A DNA stretch of 64,000 nucleotides, taken from contig CAVOQE010000009.1 of the NCBI GenBank assembly GCA_963698275.1, positions 496,001 to 560,000 on the forward strand. The letters run 5' to 3'. The position numbers and the translations under genes were made by a program. Source of the DNA: Anderseniella sp963698275 (lineage in GTDB: Bacteria; Pseudomonadota; Alphaproteobacteria; Rhizobiales; Aestuariivirgaceae). Shown one piece after another: positions 26,934-35,708 of the stretch (positions are counted from its first letter, which is position 1; each line of letters opens with the position of its first letter). The notes under the pieces are model-generated. The model had not been told where the DNA came from. It ran no database searches and saw only the letters and a list, made by a program, of their open reading frames with translations.

Positions 26934-28343
26934 ATGGCTGGCCCACGCACCTTGTATGACAAAATCTGGGACGATCACCTGGTTCATGAGGCTGACGACG
27001 GCACATGCCTGCTCTATATCGACCGTCATCTGGTACATGAAGTAACCAGCCCGCAGGCTTTTGAAGGCTTGCGCATGACAGGACGCAGTGTCCGCGCACC
27101 TGAAAAAACCCTGGCTGTGGTTGACCACAACGTGCCGACCACCGACCGCTCAAAAGGTATCGCGGAAGAAGAAAGCCGCATTCAGGTCGAAACGCTGGCA
27201 AAAAACGCCGCCGAGTTTGGTGTGCAGTACTTCTCCGAGACAGATGCGCGCCAGGGTATTGTGCACATCATTGGCCCGGAACAGGGCTTCACCCTGCCCG
27301 GCACCACCATTGTGTGTGGTGACAGTCATACCTCCACCCACGGGGCATTTGGCGCACTGGCCCACGGCATCGGCACCTCGGAAGTGGAACACGTTCTGGC
27401 AACCCAGACGCTGATCCAGAAAAAGGCCCGCAACATGAAAGTGCAGGTTGATGGTAAACTGGCCAAAGGTGCGACGGCAAAAGACATCATCCTGGCGGTT
27501 ATAGGTGAAATCGGCACAGCCGGCGGCACCGGCCACGTCATCGAATTTACTGGAGAAGCTATCCGCGATCTGTCCATGGAAGGCCGCATGACGGTCTGCA
27601 ACATGACCATCGAAGGCGGTGCGCGCGCCGGCATGATTGCCCCTGACGAAAAGGCCTACGAATACCTGAAGGGCCGTCCCATGTCGCCGTCGGGTGCCAA
27701 CTGGGACGCCGCGATGGCGTACTGGAAAACCCTGTTCTCCGATGACGGTGCCCATTTCGATGAGGTCATCACCCTGGATGCCGCGTCTCTGCCGCCGATC
27801 GTGTCGTGGGGCACATCACCGGAGGACGTCATCTCCGTATCAGGGAGCGTGCCAAATCCTGAAGATATTGCAGACGAGGCAAAGCGGGTCTCCAAGCAAC
27901 GTGCGCTGGACTATATGGGCCTGGCTCCCGGCACCAAAATAACCGACATTGGTCTTGATGTCGTATGGATCGGGTCGTGCACCAATGGTCGTATCGAGGA
28001 CTTGCGCGAAGCTGCCCGCATCATCGAAGGCAAGAAGATCTCCGAGCGGCTGGATTATGCCATGATCGTACCCGGCTCCGGTGTTGTGAAAGCCCAGGCG
28101 GAAGCCGAGGGCCTGGACCGGATATTCACCGCTGCAGGCTTCGAATGGCGTGAGCCGGGCTGTTCCATGTGTCTCGGCATGAACCCTGATCAGCTCAAGC
28201 CCGGTCAGCGCTGTGCATCCACGTCAAATCGCAACTTTGAAGGCCGCCAGGGTTTCAAGGGCCGGACCCATCTGGTGTCTCCTGCGATGGCTGCTGCAGC
28301 CGCTATTGCCGGCCATTTTGTCGATGTCCGCACACTCACATGA
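26934..28343 (+). CDS. leuC: 3-isopropylmalate dehydratase large subunit
   Basis: LeuC with LeuD isomerises 2-isopropylmalate to 3-isopropylmalate in leucine synthesis; it is an aconitase-family 4Fe-4S enzyme. The 469-residue protein has RTLYDKIWDDHLVHE, VCGDSHTSTHGAFGALAHGI, and cluster cysteines in VWIGSCTNGR and EPGCSMCLGMNPDQL. ATG 26934 is preceded by GAGG. leuD, at 30269, is separated from it by four small genes. Confidence 0.97.
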   Translation: MAGPRTLYDKIWDDHLVHEADDGTCLLYIDRHLVHEVTSPQAFEGLRMTGRSVRAPEKTLAVVDHNVPTTDRSKGIAEEESRIQVETLAKNAAEFGVQYFSETDARQGIVHIIGPEQGFTLPGTTIVCGDSHTSTHGAFGALAHGIGTSEVEHVLATQTLIQKKARNMKVQVDGKLAKGATAKDIILAVIGEIGTAGGTGHVIEFTGEAIRDLSMEGRMTVCNMTIEGGARAGMIAPDEKAYEYLKGRPMSPSGANWDAAMAYWKTLFSDDGAHFDEVITLDAASLPPIVSWGTSPEDVISVSGSVPNPEDIADEAKRVSKQRALDYMGLAPGTKITDIGLDVVWIGSCTNGRIEDLREAARIIEGKKISERLDYAMIVPGSGVVKAQAEAEGLDRIFTAAGFEWREPGCSMCLGMNPDQLKPGQRCASTSNRNFEGRQGFKGRTHLVSPAMAAAAAIAGHFVDVRTLT

Positions 28344-28504
28344 GGTAATCCGCACACTAACATAAGATAACTTGCGGTTCACCCTTGCGCATCATCTGTT
28401 AATATGTTGGAAACCATATTAATCCGGTTTGGGGCAATGCCGGTCAAAACGAATTTGCGTATCCCTTGTGAACCAGTTCGTGTTTTTTGAGTATTGGGGG
28501 ACTT

Positions 28505-28624
28505 ATGTCCACGACGACACCTGCTGCCGACACACGATTCCTTCGCCGTGTGCTGGTTTTTCTTGTTGTAGCAACGCTTGCATCCGGCGCCATGATGGCC
28601 TATGCCGCTGCAAGCATGTCCTGA
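28505..28624 (+). CDS. possible 39-aa single-pass membrane peptide
   Basis: The frame reads MSTTTPAADTRFLRRV, then a hydrophobic segment (LVFLVVATLASGAMMAYAAA) and stops after SMS. TTGGGGG lies 5-10 bases upstream as a ribosome binding site. No family is recognised; support is only the start signal and a clean membrane span. The rest of 28344-28755 shows no other gene. Confidence 0.35.
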   Translation: MSTTTPAADTRFLRRVLVFLVVATLASGAMMAYAAASMS

Positions 28625-28755
28625 TAATTCCTGACGCTTTATGCATTGCGAGCGATGCGGGAATAGTCGCAACACTAAACCATACAGCACGATGTAACGA
28701 TCAGGCCGGACAATCGTTCTGGTAATACGCGCGTCGTGCTGGCATCATCGAACCC

Positions 28756-29181
28756 ATGAATTCACCGTTCCACAATGACAGCCGCTGGTCGCACATGCGT
28801 GCGCCGTCTGCCGCGGACCTCTCTCATCTTGCGCGCAAGACCTGGAAACAGGTGCCGCAATCCCTGCGCAAGATGACCGGCGAAATTGCCATCACCGTCG
28901 AGGAGTTTCCCGACGATGAGACCATGGACGAGATCGGCAGCGAAACACCGTTCGACATTATGGGCCTGTTGCGGGAGTCCGATGCCGGCCATCCGGTGTT
29001 GGTATTGTACCGCAGGGCAGTTCTGGATTACTGGGTTGAACAGGGCGACGAACTGTCTGCCGTCCTGACCCAGGTCATGGTTCATGAAGCAGCCCATCAG
29101 CTTGAACTGTCAGAAGAACTGGTTGCCCAGCTTGAAGCCGAGATCGAGGCTTCAACGCCGCAACCGCGCACGGTGCAGTAA
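28756..29181 (+). CDS. zincin-like metallopeptidase family protein
   Basis: This 141-residue protein of the small zincin-like family (PF06262) has the motif VMVHEAAHQLELSEE near residue 113, where HExxH supplies two zinc ligands and the glutamate the catalytic base. Upstream are ITVEEFPDDETM and ILGLL-like FDIMGLLRES, then VLVLYRRAVLDYW. The substrate is unknown. ATG 28756 is used; a second ATG 14 codons in is possible. The next gene starts within its stop codon (TAATG). Confidence 0.85.
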   Translation: MNSPFHNDSRWSHMRAPSAADLSHLARKTWKQVPQSLRKMTGEIAITVEEFPDDETMDEIGSETPFDIMGLLRESDAGHPVLVLYRRAVLDYWVEQGDELSAVLTQVMVHEAAHQLELSEELVAQLEAEIEASTPQPRTVQ

Positions 29182-29405
29182 TGGCGCGCAAACCCGACCG
29201 TAATGACGAAGCCGTTCGCAAGGCGCAGGCTGATCTCAAGCGTCTCGGCGAGCAGTCGGAAAAACTACTCGGCACCGGGACCGTCGCCGATGCCGAACCT
29301 GAAGACCACATTGAAATGTGGGGAAAGCGTATCGGGCGCGGCGTTGCCTATGTGCTTGGTGCGTACCTGATCTACTATTTCCTGCGCCGCTATGGCGTCA
29401 TTTAA
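29181..29405 (+). CDS. small hypothetical protein with C-terminal membrane anchor
   Basis: This 74-residue protein has a charged N-terminal helix (DEAVRKAQADLKRLGEQSEK) and a C-terminal hydrophobic segment (VAYVLGAYLIYYFLRRYGVI). The start overlaps the peptidase stop by one base, so it is translationally coupled and may act with it. The function is unknown. Confidence 0.65.
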   Translation: MARKPDRNDEAVRKAQADLKRLGEQSEKLLGTGTVADAEPEDHIEMWGKRIGRGVAYVLGAYLIYYFLRRYGVI

Positions 29406-29418
29406 ACAGGGCTGACTG

Positions 29419-30204
29419 ATGACATCTGCATCATCCAAAGTCTGCCTCGTCACCGGCGCTGCCCGCGGCATCGGCCTGGCCACTGCCAGGCTGTTCCTTG
29501 AAAACGGCTGGCGCGTTGCCCTGATCGACAACAATCGCGAGACGCTTGGCGCTGCTGAAAAGACAATTCCCGCCGACACAGGTCTATGCATCGACTGCGA
29601 TGTATCCGATCCCGACCAGGTACAGCGCGCCATCGATAAGACAGCGGCCCACTTCGGCCGCCTGGACGGCCTCGTCAACAATGCCGGCATCGCCGACTTC
29701 GGCCCCATCGCCCAGACCGGATTTGATATCTGGCAGGCGATCATGGCCACCAATCTGTCCGGCCCGTTCCTGACTGTTCAGGCAGCCGTACCGGTCATGC
29801 TGCGATCCGGCGACGGTGCGATCGTCAATATCGCATCGATCTCAGGTCATCGCGCCTCGACCTTGCGGGTGGCCTATGGCACCTCCAAGGCAGGTGTCAT
29901 TCACCTCACCAAGCAGCAGGCGGCGGAGTATGGCAATCAGGGCGTCAGGGTAAACTGCGTATGTCCGGGTCCTGTCGACACCGAGATGGCAAAGAAAGTC
30001 CATGATGCCGTCATCCGGCAAAGCTATCATGATTCAATTCCGCTCAACCGCTATGGCGAGGAACGCGAAATTGCCGAAGCGATATATTTTCTGATTTCGG
30101 ACAAGGCCAGCTATATCAACGGCCAGGTTCTGTCGGTGGACGGCGGCTTTGAAACAACCGGCATCGGCTTGCCTGACCTGCGCGCAAAACAAGGCAATAC
30201 TTGA
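29419..30204 (+). CDS. SDR family oxidoreductase
   Basis: This 261-residue classical short-chain dehydrogenase/reductase has the cofactor motif VTGAARGIGLATARLF, NNAGIADFGP, the catalytic serine in VNIASISGHR, YGTSKAGVIHLTK (Tyr and Lys of the YxxxK motif) and a C-terminal INGQVLSVDGGF. An aspartate after beta-2 (ALIDNNRE) favours NAD(H). The substrate is unknown. It is 13 bp after the previous gene and 64 bp before leuD. Confidence 0.9.
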   Translation: MTSASSKVCLVTGAARGIGLATARLFLENGWRVALIDNNRETLGAAEKTIPADTGLCIDCDVSDPDQVQRAIDKTAAHFGRLDGLVNNAGIADFGPIAQTGFDIWQAIMATNLSGPFLTVQAAVPVMLRSGDGAIVNIASISGHRASTLRVAYGTSKAGVIHLTKQQAAEYGNQGVRVNCVCPGPVDTEMAKKVHDAVIRQSYHDSIPLNRYGEEREIAEAIYFLISDKASYINGQVLSVDGGFETTGIGLPDLRAKQGNT

Positions 30205-30268
30205 CCTTGCCCAAATCACACGGCACACATCGTTTATCGTATTTGATTTCACCTGAAGGACCAGCCTG

Positions 30269-30874
30269 ATGGAAAAGTTCACCACACTCACCGGCGTCGC
30301 TGCCCCGCTGCCGACCACCAATGTCGACACCGACATGATCATTCCGAAACAGTTTCTGAAAACCATCAAGCGCACAGGCCTTGGCAAGTCGCTGTTTTAT
30401 GAAATGCGCTACAATGAGGATGGCTCGGAAAATCCTGATTTCACCCTGAACCAACCGGCCTGGCGCAATGCCCAGGTCCTGGTTGCCGGCGATAATTTCG
30501 GCTGCGGCTCATCGCGCGAGCATGCGCCGTGGGCGCTGCTCGATTTCGGCATTCGCTGCGTGATCTCGACCTCGTTTGCCGACATCTTCTACAACAACTG
30601 TTTCAAGAACGGCATCCTGCCCATCAAGCTGCCCCAGGAAGACGTCGACAAGCTGATGGACGATGCGCGCCGTGGGGCAAATGCCACGGTGACCGTTGAT
30701 CTTGAAGCGCAGGAGATACGCGGGCCCGATGGTGGTGTGGTCAAGTTTGATCTCGACCCGTTCCGCAAGCACTGCCTGCTCAACGGGCTCGATGACATTG
30801 GCCTGACATTTGAGAAACAGGCCTCGATTGACGCCTATGAAGCACAGATGGCTGACGCCCGCCCCTGGGCCTGA
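30269..30874 (+). CDS. leuD: 3-isopropylmalate dehydratase small subunit
   Basis: LeuD is the swivel-domain partner of LeuC. The 201-residue protein has FTTLTGVAAPLPTTNVDTDM at the N-terminus, the substrate loop GDNFGCGSSREHAPWALLDF and ISTSFADIFYNNCFKNGILP. GAAGGACC precedes the ATG. The length matches the family. Confidence 0.97.
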   Translation: MEKFTTLTGVAAPLPTTNVDTDMIIPKQFLKTIKRTGLGKSLFYEMRYNEDGSENPDFTLNQPAWRNAQVLVAGDNFGCGSSREHAPWALLDFGIRCVISTSFADIFYNNCFKNGILPIKLPQEDVDKLMDDARRGANATVTVDLEAQEIRGPDGGVVKFDLDPFRKHCLLNGLDDIGLTFEKQASIDAYEAQMADARPWA

Positions 30875-30896
30875 CCATCGTCAGGAGATGTCTCGC

Positions 30897-32078
30897 ATGA
30901 TACGCATATTACCTGCTGCCCTGGCCCTGACCCTGCTGGCGGGGGTCAGCATTCCGGCGCAGGCCAAAGTCTCGAAAGCCTGCATTGCCGATATCAAAAA
31001 AACCGTCAAGCGCGCCGGTGTAAAACCTTCACTGGTCGACACGGCACTGGACGGCGCCAAATTCAATGAAAAAGTCGTGCGCTTCTCCCGCTCGCAACCG
31101 GAGTTCAGGACCCAGATCTGGGACTATATGGCCTTCCTGGTGGATCCGGCCCGCATTGCCGATGGCAAGGCAAACATGGACAGGCACGCCTCGACGCTGG
31201 CTGCTGTGGAAAACAAGTATGGCGTTGACCGCTATATTATTGCGGCTCTTTGGGGGATCGAGAGTGACTATGGCCAGATAAGAGGCGAGTTCTTCCTGCC
31301 CCATGCCATGGCCAACCTGATCTGCGCCAACCGCAAAAAGAGGCTGTTTACCCGTCAGCTCATCGCCGGATTGAAACTGGTGCAAAAAGGCGATGTACGC
31401 CTTGATGACCTGTATTCGTCCTGGGCCTCCGCATTCGGTCAGACCCAGTTCATTCCTGAAACCTATCAGCGGCTTGCGGTCGACTTCGATCGCGATGGCC
31501 GCCGTGACCTGGTGAATTCGATACCGGATGCACTGGCATCCACCGCCAACTTCATGGTCAAGGCCGGGTGGCGGTCCAGTGAACCCTGGGGTTTTGAGGT
31601 GAAGCTGCCGAAAGGCTACAAAGGACCCAGCGGCCGCAAGCGCCGGGCATCGGTTCAGACCTGGGCAAAACGCGGCCTGACCAATGTCGACGGCTCCCCG
31701 CTGAGGAGCAATTATTCGGCGGGCCTGCTGTTGCCGGCGGGCAAATCCGGACCGGCCTTCCTGGTAACACGTAACTTCAACGCGCTGTATTCCTATAATG
31801 CCGCTGAATCCTATGCCCTTGCCATCGGACACCTGTCCGACCGGCTCAAGGGCAAAGGCCCGCTGGTAAAACCCTGGCCGACAAATGACCCCGGCCTCAC
31901 CAGGGCCCAGCGCCTGCAACTTCAAAAACTGTTGTTGGCCGCTGGTTACGACATTGGCGAGACAGACGGCAAGATCGGCCCGATCACCATTGGTGCCATC
32001 AAGAAAGTGCAGGCCAAGGCCGGCATGAAACAGAACGGCAGGCCGTCGATGGCCGTGCTGAAGGCACTGGGCGGGTAG
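30897..32078 (+). CDS. lytic murein transglycosylase (MltB type) with peptidoglycan-binding domain
   Basis: This 393-residue periplasmic enzyme cleaves the MurNAc-GlcNAc bond with anhydro product formation. The signal peptide is MIRILPAALALTLLAGVSIP followed by AQA. The transglycosylase domain has IIAALWGIESDYGQIRGEF (catalytic Glu in GIESDYG), SWASAFGQTQFIPETYQR and LPKGYKGPSGR. A C-terminal PG_binding_1 domain has LQLQKLLLAAGYDIGETDGK and IGPITIGAIKKVQAKAG. ATG 30897 is chosen because AGGAG (30883-30887) is 9 bases upstream and the signal peptide begins there. Confidence 0.88.
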   Translation: MIRILPAALALTLLAGVSIPAQAKVSKACIADIKKTVKRAGVKPSLVDTALDGAKFNEKVVRFSRSQPEFRTQIWDYMAFLVDPARIADGKANMDRHASTLAAVENKYGVDRYIIAALWGIESDYGQIRGEFFLPHAMANLICANRKKRLFTRQLIAGLKLVQKGDVRLDDLYSSWASAFGQTQFIPETYQRLAVDFDRDGRRDLVNSIPDALASTANFMVKAGWRSSEPWGFEVKLPKGYKGPSGRKRRASVQTWAKRGLTNVDGSPLRSNYSAGLLLPAGKSGPAFLVTRNFNALYSYNAAESYALAIGHLSDRLKGKGPLVKPWPTNDPGLTRAQRLQLQKLLLAAGYDIGETDGKIGPITIGAIKKVQAKAGMKQNGRPSMAVLKALGG

Positions 32079-32091
32079 GGTTAGGGTTCTA

Positions 32092-32196
32092 TACCGCTCA
32101 CGCCAGCAGCCTGACGGCTGCGCTCCGCTAGGGCGCACTTCGTGCGACGGCCGGTCGGCCTTGCCTCAGCACTTATGTGCTTCGGAGGAGTTCATC
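32092..32196. repeat. 105-bp intergenic repeat, inverted copy of 33005-33115
   Basis: The sequence begins CCGCTCACGCCAGCAGCCTG and runs through GGGCGCACTTCGTGCGACGG, GCCTTGCCTCAGCACTTATG to GCTTCGGAGGAGTTCAT. The reverse complement of 33005-33115 matches it over nearly its whole length with few differences, and a partial direct copy lies at 32905-32945. Internal palindromes include GCGCACTTCGTGCG. Confidence 0.85.
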
Positions 32197-32202
32197 ACTA
32201 TC

Positions 32203-32289
32203 GTCATCCCCGTGGAAACGGGGATCCAATGCCGGTAAGGACGGTGTATGCCGCCAAGCATGGATTCCAGCCTTCGCTGGAATGACGAA
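32203..32289. repeat. palindromic MITE-like repeat (GTCATCCCC...GGAATGAC type)
   Basis: The left hairpin TCATCCCCGTGGAAACGGGG plus ATCCA and the right hairpin TGGATTCCAGCCTTCGCTGG plus AATGACG are arranged as a near-palindromic pair. This resembles widely scattered proteobacterial intergenic repeats with GGATTCC/GGAATCC ends. Confidence 0.7.
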
Positions 32290-32315
32290 GGTAAAAACGG
32301 TTGTTCAAGGTCGAA

Positions 32316-32352
32316 GAACGGCCTGAGCGAAGCGAAGAAAGCTGTTCGACCA
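32316..32352. repeat. single copy of the GAACGGC...GCTGTTC hairpin repeat
   Basis: GAACGGCC (32316-32323), core TGAGCGAAGCGAAGAAA, GCTGTTCGACCAG (32341-32353). Arms and following bases match the 45-bp tandem unit at 21310, but the core differs. Confidence 0.5.
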
Positions 32353-32415
32353 GAAAAAATGAACACCGCCGGAAATCTCCGGCGGTGTCTTCATTCAAAT
32401 CTGGAAAGCTTTCAA

Positions 32416-32700
32416 TCAGTAGCCGCGGCGGTACATGCAGCGCTCCCAGCGGAAGGTGTGCCAGCCGAACCGGCGGGCGCAGCGCCGTGCTGAACGGCGG
32501 TAGTGACGGCTACCACGATAACCATGGCCGCGATCACCATAATATCCGCCATGGGCATGGGCAGAAGCGATACCGATGGCAGCAGCGCTGCCAAGGCCGA
32601 GGAAGAAGGCGCCCTTCTTGGACAGGGCCTGTGCAGGGGAAGCCGATGCAGCAGCGATGGTCAGGGCGGCAATGGCGGCGATGGCAGTTTTCTTGAACAT
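32416..32700 (-). CDS. small secreted Arg/Gly/Tyr-rich protein
   Basis: This 94-residue protein has a clear signal peptide (MFKKTAIAAIAALTIAAASA, cleavage after SPAQA). A small hydrophobic stretch (FFLGLGSAAAIGIASA) and a basic tail rich in Arg, Gly and Tyr (YYGDRGHGYRGSRHYRR) follow, with two cysteines near the end. Similar short secreted proteins of unknown role are common in Hyphomicrobiales. It sits between the two inverted 105-bp repeats. AGGAGACGACCC precedes the ATG. Confidence 0.72.
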   Translation of the reverse strand: MFKKTAIAAIAALTIAAASASPAQALSKKGAFFLGLGSAAAIGIASAHAHGGYYGDRGHGYRGSRHYRRSARRCARRFGWHTFRWERCMYRRGY

Positions 32701-33227
32701 GGGTCGTCTCCTAAGTCTGGTTTTCGGTTCTTGTTTGGTGTGGCCCCGTTGCCGGAGCAGCTGGTCTTCAAATCAACTGTCCCCAATCTAGTCCCAAGGC
32801 CCTGAACCGAACCTGAGGCAGGCGTTCATGTACGGTTCATGTGGATGGAAGGGTCGAGAAAGAGGCTTTTGGAGAGGTTTTCGTAGTGATGAGAGGATTG
32901 GTTTTATATCGCTCACGCCAGCAGCCTGACGGCTGCGCTCCGCGGGGGCGGGCCTGACCGGCCCGAGGCCCAGTCGGGCCTAGTGGGAACTCATCACAAC
33001 CGTCCTTATGAACTCCTCCGAAGCACGCAAGTGCTGAGGCAAGGCCGACCGGCCGCCGCACGAAGTGCGCCCCCGCGGAGCGCAGCCGAAGGCTGCTGGC
33101 GTGAGCGACATAAACTCACCTCAACGGGCAACAATCCTGATTCAACTCTGTTGCCTCTTGCCAAGCCCGCCGTCACACAGTACCCAATCGCCAGCAGTTA
33201 AATCCCTATCCAAAGGCTGAGATTATC
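32701..33227. other. repeat-rich intergenic region before leuB
   Basis: This stretch of 527 bp has no convincing gene. It holds the upstream region of the small secreted protein (minus strand), the repeat block at 32905-33115 and the leuB promoter segment (33116-33227). Confidence 0.6.
32905..33115. repeat. long imperfect inverted repeat built from 105-bp repeat copies
   Basis: ATCGCTCACGCCAGCAGCCT...CTCCGCGGGGGCG (about 32909-32951) is the inverse of CGCCCCCGCGGAGCGCAGCC...GCTGGCGTGAGCGA (about 33069-33110), giving a potential stem of about 40 bp. Between them are GCCTGACCGGCCCGAGGCCC and the remainder of the 105-bp unit. The right part (33005-33115) is the inverted partner of 32092-32196. 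Confidence 0.85.
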
Positions 33228-34337
33228 ATGGCAACCCACAAGCTTTTCCTTCTTCCCGGCGACGGCATTGGCCCTGAGGTTATGGGCGAAGTCCGCCGGG
33301 TCATTCAGTGGTTCCAGGACAAGGGCATTGCGTCCTTTGAGCTGGACGAAGGTCTTGTCGGCGGCGCGGCCTATGACGCGCATGGCGAAAGCATTTCGGA
33401 TGCCGACATGGAAAAAGCCATGGCCGCGGACGCCATTATCTTTGGTGCTGTGGGCGGGCCCAAATGGGATACGGTCCCTTACGACAAGCGCCCTGAGGCG
33501 GGCCTGCTGCGCCTGCGCAAGGATCTCGCCCTGTATGCCAATCTTCGCCCCGCAATCGTGTATCCGGCCCTGGCAGATGCATCGTCACTGAAGAAAGAGC
33601 TGGTTGAAGGCCTCGACATACTCATCCTGCGCGAACTCACCGGTGGTGTGTATTTCGGCGAGCCGAAGGAAATCACCGAACTCGGCAATGGTCAGAAGCG
33701 GGCTGTCGATACCCAGGTCTACGAAAGCTATGAGATAGACCGCATTTCACGGGTTGCCTTTGAACTGGCCCGCACCCGCAACAATGCCGTGTGTTCCATG
33801 GAAAAGCGCAATGTGATGAAGTCAGGCGTGCTCTGGAACGAGGTCGTGACCCAGACCCACAAGGACGGCTATGAAGACGTCAACCTGTCGCACATGCTGG
33901 CCGACGCCGGTGCCATGCAACTGGTGCGTACGCCGAAACAGTTCGACGTCATCCTGACCGACAACCTGTTCGGCGACATCCTGTCTGACGTGGCTGCCAT
34001 GCTGACCGGGTCACTTGGCATGTTGCCATCGGCCTCGCTTGGCGCGGTTGATGAGAAAACCGGTTTGCGCAAAGCCCTTTACGAACCGGTCCACGGCTCG
34101 GCACCGGACATTGCCGGCCAGGGCCTTGCAAACCCGATTGCCATGATTGCGTCATTTGCCATGTGCCTGCGCTATTCATTCGGCATGGGCGAATGGGCCG
34201 GCAAAATTGAGACCGCCATCGCATCGAGCCTCGACAAGGGCCTGCGCACCGGTGACATCATGCAGGACGGCATGAAACAGGTGGGAACGGTTGAAATGGG
34301 CGATGCCATCCTGGCAGAACTGGACGCAATCGCTTAA
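33228..34337 (+). CDS. leuB: 3-isopropylmalate dehydrogenase
   Basis: LeuB oxidatively decarboxylates 3-isopropylmalate with NAD+. The 369-residue protein has KLFLLPGDGIGPEVMGEVRR, GAVGGPKWDTVPYDKRPEAG, LRELTGGVYFGEPKEI, the metal-site region LTDNLFGDILSDVAAMLTGS and YEPVHGSAPDIAGQGLANP. AAGGCTGAG precedes ATG 33228. It completes the leu set in the window apart from leuA. Confidence 0.97.
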   Translation: MATHKLFLLPGDGIGPEVMGEVRRVIQWFQDKGIASFELDEGLVGGAAYDAHGESISDADMEKAMAADAIIFGAVGGPKWDTVPYDKRPEAGLLRLRKDLALYANLRPAIVYPALADASSLKKELVEGLDILILRELTGGVYFGEPKEITELGNGQKRAVDTQVYESYEIDRISRVAFELARTRNNAVCSMEKRNVMKSGVLWNEVVTQTHKDGYEDVNLSHMLADAGAMQLVRTPKQFDVILTDNLFGDILSDVAAMLTGSLGMLPSASLGAVDEKTGLRKALYEPVHGSAPDIAGQGLANPIAMIASFAMCLRYSFGMGEWAGKIETAIASSLDKGLRTGDIMQDGMKQVGTVEMGDAILAELDAIA

Positions 34338-34655
34338 GCAAACTCAACACTCTTCATTGACTGTTTTGCGAAAACTGCTACAAGCCGGAACGTCCACGAA
34401 GGAACACTTCGCAAGCAAAAGATCCGACTATGCAGATGCAGTTTAAAACAGTCTTCACCGCAACCGCCGTCACCGGCGGCACGATGACGGCTGGCCTGAC
34501 CAAGACAGTCAAATCGAAAACCGTCAAAACAACGACATAACCTTGCGTTAACTCCCGGCCTTGTCTCCCGTGGGAGATTGCGCTGGAAGCCAAGACCCGA
34601 AAAGGCCCCTCAAGTTCCTGGGGCGGGAGCAGGGTCATCCTGGAGACGAGTTCAG
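34338..34655. other. leuB / asd intergenic region
   Basis: About 318 bp. A 36-codon frame starting at 34430 is present but lacks a ribosome binding site and I do not call it. GCCCCTCAAGTTCCTGGGGC near 34606-34626 can form a hairpin in the asd leader. The asd promoter must lie here. Confidence 0.4.
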
Positions 34656-35696
34656 ATGAGCTACAATATCGCTATCGTTGGTGCCACCGGCAATGTTGGC
34701 ATGGAGATGATGAACATTCTGGCTGAGCGTGAATTCCCTGTAGGGAAAGTCCACGCCATCGCCTCGCGCCGCTCGGTGGGTCGCGAAGTATCCTTCGGCG
34801 ACAAGATCCTGAAATGCCAGGATCTGGAGACCTTTGATTTCTCAACCGTCGATTTTGTCCTGATGTCCGCCGGTGGCGAGACCTCGAAGCTGTGGTCGCC
34901 CAGGATCGGCAAGATGGGCCCGATTGTCATCGATAACTCGTCTGCCTTCCGCTATGACGCCGAAGTGCCGCTGATCGTGCCGGAAGTCAACGCACATGTG
35001 CTGGAAGAGTACATGGCGCGCAATGATCGAAAGAACATCATTGCCAACCCGAACTGTTCGACAGCCCAGCTTGTGGTGGCCCTGAAACCGCTGCATGACG
35101 CGGCAAAGATCAAGCGCGTCGTGGTCGCCACCTACCAGTCCGTGTCCGGTGCCGGCAAGGCCGGCATGGACGAGCTGTGGACCCAGACCAAGGGGATTTT
35201 CGTTACCGATGCGCCGACGGCTGAAAAGTTCACCAAACAGATCGCCTTCAATGTCATTCCGCATATTGATGTGTTCATGGATTCCGGTGATACCAAGGAA
35301 GAATGGAAGATGGTGGCCGAGACCAAGAAAATCCTCGACCCCAAGATCAAGCTCACGGCAACCTGTGTCCGGGTGCCGGTGTTTGTCGGCCACTCAGAAG
35401 CCGTCAATATCGAATTCGAACGCGAAATCAGCGCCGATGAGGCGCGCAACATCCTGCGTGAAGCACCCGGCCTGCTGGTCATCGACAAGCGCGAGGATGG
35501 CGGTTACGTGACACCGGTTGAATGCGTTGGCGATTACGCCACCTTCGTCTCGCGCATTCGCGAAGACGCCACCATCGACAATGGTCTGAACCTGTGGTGC
35601 GTGTCGGATAATCTGCGCAAGGGCGCTGCATTGAACACGGTTCAGATTGCCGAGACACTGGTCAATCGCGGCCTGATGCAGCAGAAGGCAGCCTGA
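34656..35696 (+). CDS. asd: aspartate-semialdehyde dehydrogenase
   Basis: Asd reduces aspartyl phosphate to the semialdehyde, the branch point to lysine/DAP, threonine and methionine. The 346-residue protein has NIAIVGATGNVGMEMMNILA (NADP loop), the active-site cysteine Cys134 in NPNCSTAQLV, YQSVSGAGKAGMDEL and RVPVFVGHSEAVNIEF. ATG 34656 has GGAGACGAG upstream; the frame is open earlier but lacks family similarity. Confidence 0.96.
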   Translation: MSYNIAIVGATGNVGMEMMNILAEREFPVGKVHAIASRRSVGREVSFGDKILKCQDLETFDFSTVDFVLMSAGGETSKLWSPRIGKMGPIVIDNSSAFRYDAEVPLIVPEVNAHVLEEYMARNDRKNIIANPNCSTAQLVVALKPLHDAAKIKRVVVATYQSVSGAGKAGMDELWTQTKGIFVTDAPTAEKFTKQIAFNVIPHIDVFMDSGDTKEEWKMVAETKKILDPKIKLTATCVRVPVFVGHSEAVNIEFEREISADEARNILREAPGLLVIDKREDGGYVTPVECVGDYATFVSRIREDATIDNGLNLWCVSDNLRKGAALNTVQIAETLVNRGLMQQKAA

Positions 35697-35708
35697 ATTT
35701 AGGAACCG

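Noticed and set aside
26678..26935. Minus-strand open frame with a C-terminal hydrophobic segment, starting inside the leuC start codon
   Set aside because: It has no ribosome binding site, its start would overlap the leuC start, and no family is recognisable. I treat it as a chance frame over the leuC promoter region.
34430..34540. 36-codon open frame between leuB and asd
   Set aside because: No Shine-Dalgarno sequence and no membrane or signal pattern; the composition (TKTVKSKTVKTTT) is low complexity.
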